Shown here in pieces: positions 21,204 through 21,771 of a stretch of DNA of 21,771 nucleotides. The stretch's first letter is position 1, and each line of letters starts with the position of its first letter. The notes beneath the pieces are model-generated. The model searched no databases. It had not been told where the DNA came from and worked only from the letters and a program-made list of their open reading frames with translations. Both the position numbers and the translations under genes were made by a program. Source of the stretch: a virus; IMG/VR virus record IMGVR_UViG_3300034121_000542, positions 1-21,771 of that record. One strand, 5' to 3'.

Positions 21204-21771
21204 GTGGCAGCGGTTGGACAACATCAGTTGCTAACGTTTCCGAGTCCGGTTAACGGGGCGAGTTCGATTGACGCCAACATCGTGCGGACCAACGACAACA
21301 TCACGGCAACGGCTTTCAACGCGCATGATGCGGATGCGTCGATCCATGTGCAGTCTGGCACGCTGGCCGCTCGTCCAGCGACGGCGGTAAATGGAGCGAC
21401 GTACTTTTGCACGGATACCCGAGACACCTACACCTACGTCAGTCCCGCATGGGTGCAGTCTGGCTGGGCGCACTGGTACGGATCGTTTTCGGACTATACG
21501 GATCAGACGATTGCTGCGGTTAACACGGCCACGCGATTTACGTTTAATACGACGGACATCGTGCAGGGCTTTAGCCTTGCGAGTGGTTCTCGGATGACTG
21601 CGGCGTATGCGGGGACGTACAACTTCCAGTGGAGCGGCCAGTTTGCCAATTCTGACGCCTCTGAGCAGGACATTGATGTGTGGGTCCGCATCAATGGCAC
21701 GAACGTGGTGGGATCAACAGGGCGCGTGACGATCCCCAAGAAGCATGGCAGCATAGACGGCCATGTGTTGC
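21204..21771 (+). CDS. Tail-fibre-like protein 2, 3' end cut by the window edge
   Basis: It starts with GTG at 21204 after GGAG (21194-21197) and is open to the last base, giving 189 complete codons. The N-terminal module (VGQHQLLTFPSPVNG, IVRTNDNITATAFNAHDADA, IHVQSG, LAARPATAVNGATYF) is clearly related to that of the preceding gene, so the two are paralogues. The second part (HWYGSFSDYTDQTIAAVNTA, TRFTFNTTDIVQGFSL, AGTYNFQWSGQFANSD, IDVWVRINGTNVVG) resembles a C1q/TNF-like jelly-roll common in phage tail proteins and differs from the shaft-like part of protein 1. The C-terminus is not seen. Confidence 0.8.
   Translation, partial: MAAVGQHQLLTFPSPVNGASSIDANIVRTNDNITATAFNAHDADASIHVQSGTLAARPATAVNGATYFCTDTRDTYTYVSPAWVQSGWAHWYGSFSDYTDQTIAAVNTATRFTFNTTDIVQGFSLASGSRMTAAYAGTYNFQWSGQFANSDASEQDIDVWVRINGTNVVGSTGRVTIPKKHGSIDGHVL

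Overview
This window is a piece of a tailed double-stranded DNA bacteriophage (Caudoviricetes) with a podovirus-like virion module. The evidence is a continuous rightward block holding small and large terminase, portal, scaffold and major capsid protein, followed by a neck protein, a P22 gp10-like tail protein and two tail-fibre-like proteins. The DNA is GC-rich. Genes use ordinary Shine-Dalgarno sites and many ATGA/TAATG/TGATG overlaps, and a few promoter-like sites have a TTGACA -35 box, so the host is a bacterium, but nothing visible names it. No integrase, tRNA, CRISPR array, reverse transcriptase or insertion sequence was seen. Both ends of the window cut through genes.

Layout. (1) 1-1361, rightward: an Ala-rich repeat protein cut by the left edge, a 68-aa protein and a winged-helix protein, all coupled by GTG/TGA overlaps, then a hairpin terminator that can serve both strands. 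(2) 1494-2258, leftward: a small coiled-coil protein and a DUF3846-like protein, each with a promoter-like sequence upstream. (3) 2259-2989: no convincing gene. It holds three adjacent hairpin-like repeats, then about 450 bp saturated with the heptamer TTGCCAG. (4) 2990-5256, leftward: a two-gene operon, a MoxR/CobS-type AAA+ ATPase followed by a partner protein that looks like a degenerate VWA protein. (5) 5257-6435: 1.2 kb without a convincing gene, packed with direct repeats, perfect palindromes and the inverse heptamer CTGGCAA. It looks like a control or replication-origin region. (6) 6436-21771, rightward late operon: terS, an 11-copy octamer array, terL, an acidic protein, a holin-like membrane protein, a DUF6321-like protein, four beta-rich structural or appendage proteins, two small proteins, portal, scaffold, major capsid, a decoration-like protein, a conserved hypothetical, a neck protein, a P22 gp10-like protein and two paralogous fibre-like proteins.

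How the parts work together. The late block is a packaging and assembly line: terS and terL select and pump DNA through the portal into a shell built by scaffold and capsid protein, which is then closed by neck and tail proteins. The AAA+ pair is probably a chaperone or remodelling machine with an unknown target, and it sits alone between two repeat-rich non-coding arms. The most unusual features are the Ala-X array whose variable codons are all KMC (A/D/S/Y), the strand-polarised heptamer whose orientation changes near the putative control region, the 22-bp-spaced repeats with a perfect 16-bp palindrome, and the octamer array ending exactly at the terL start codon.
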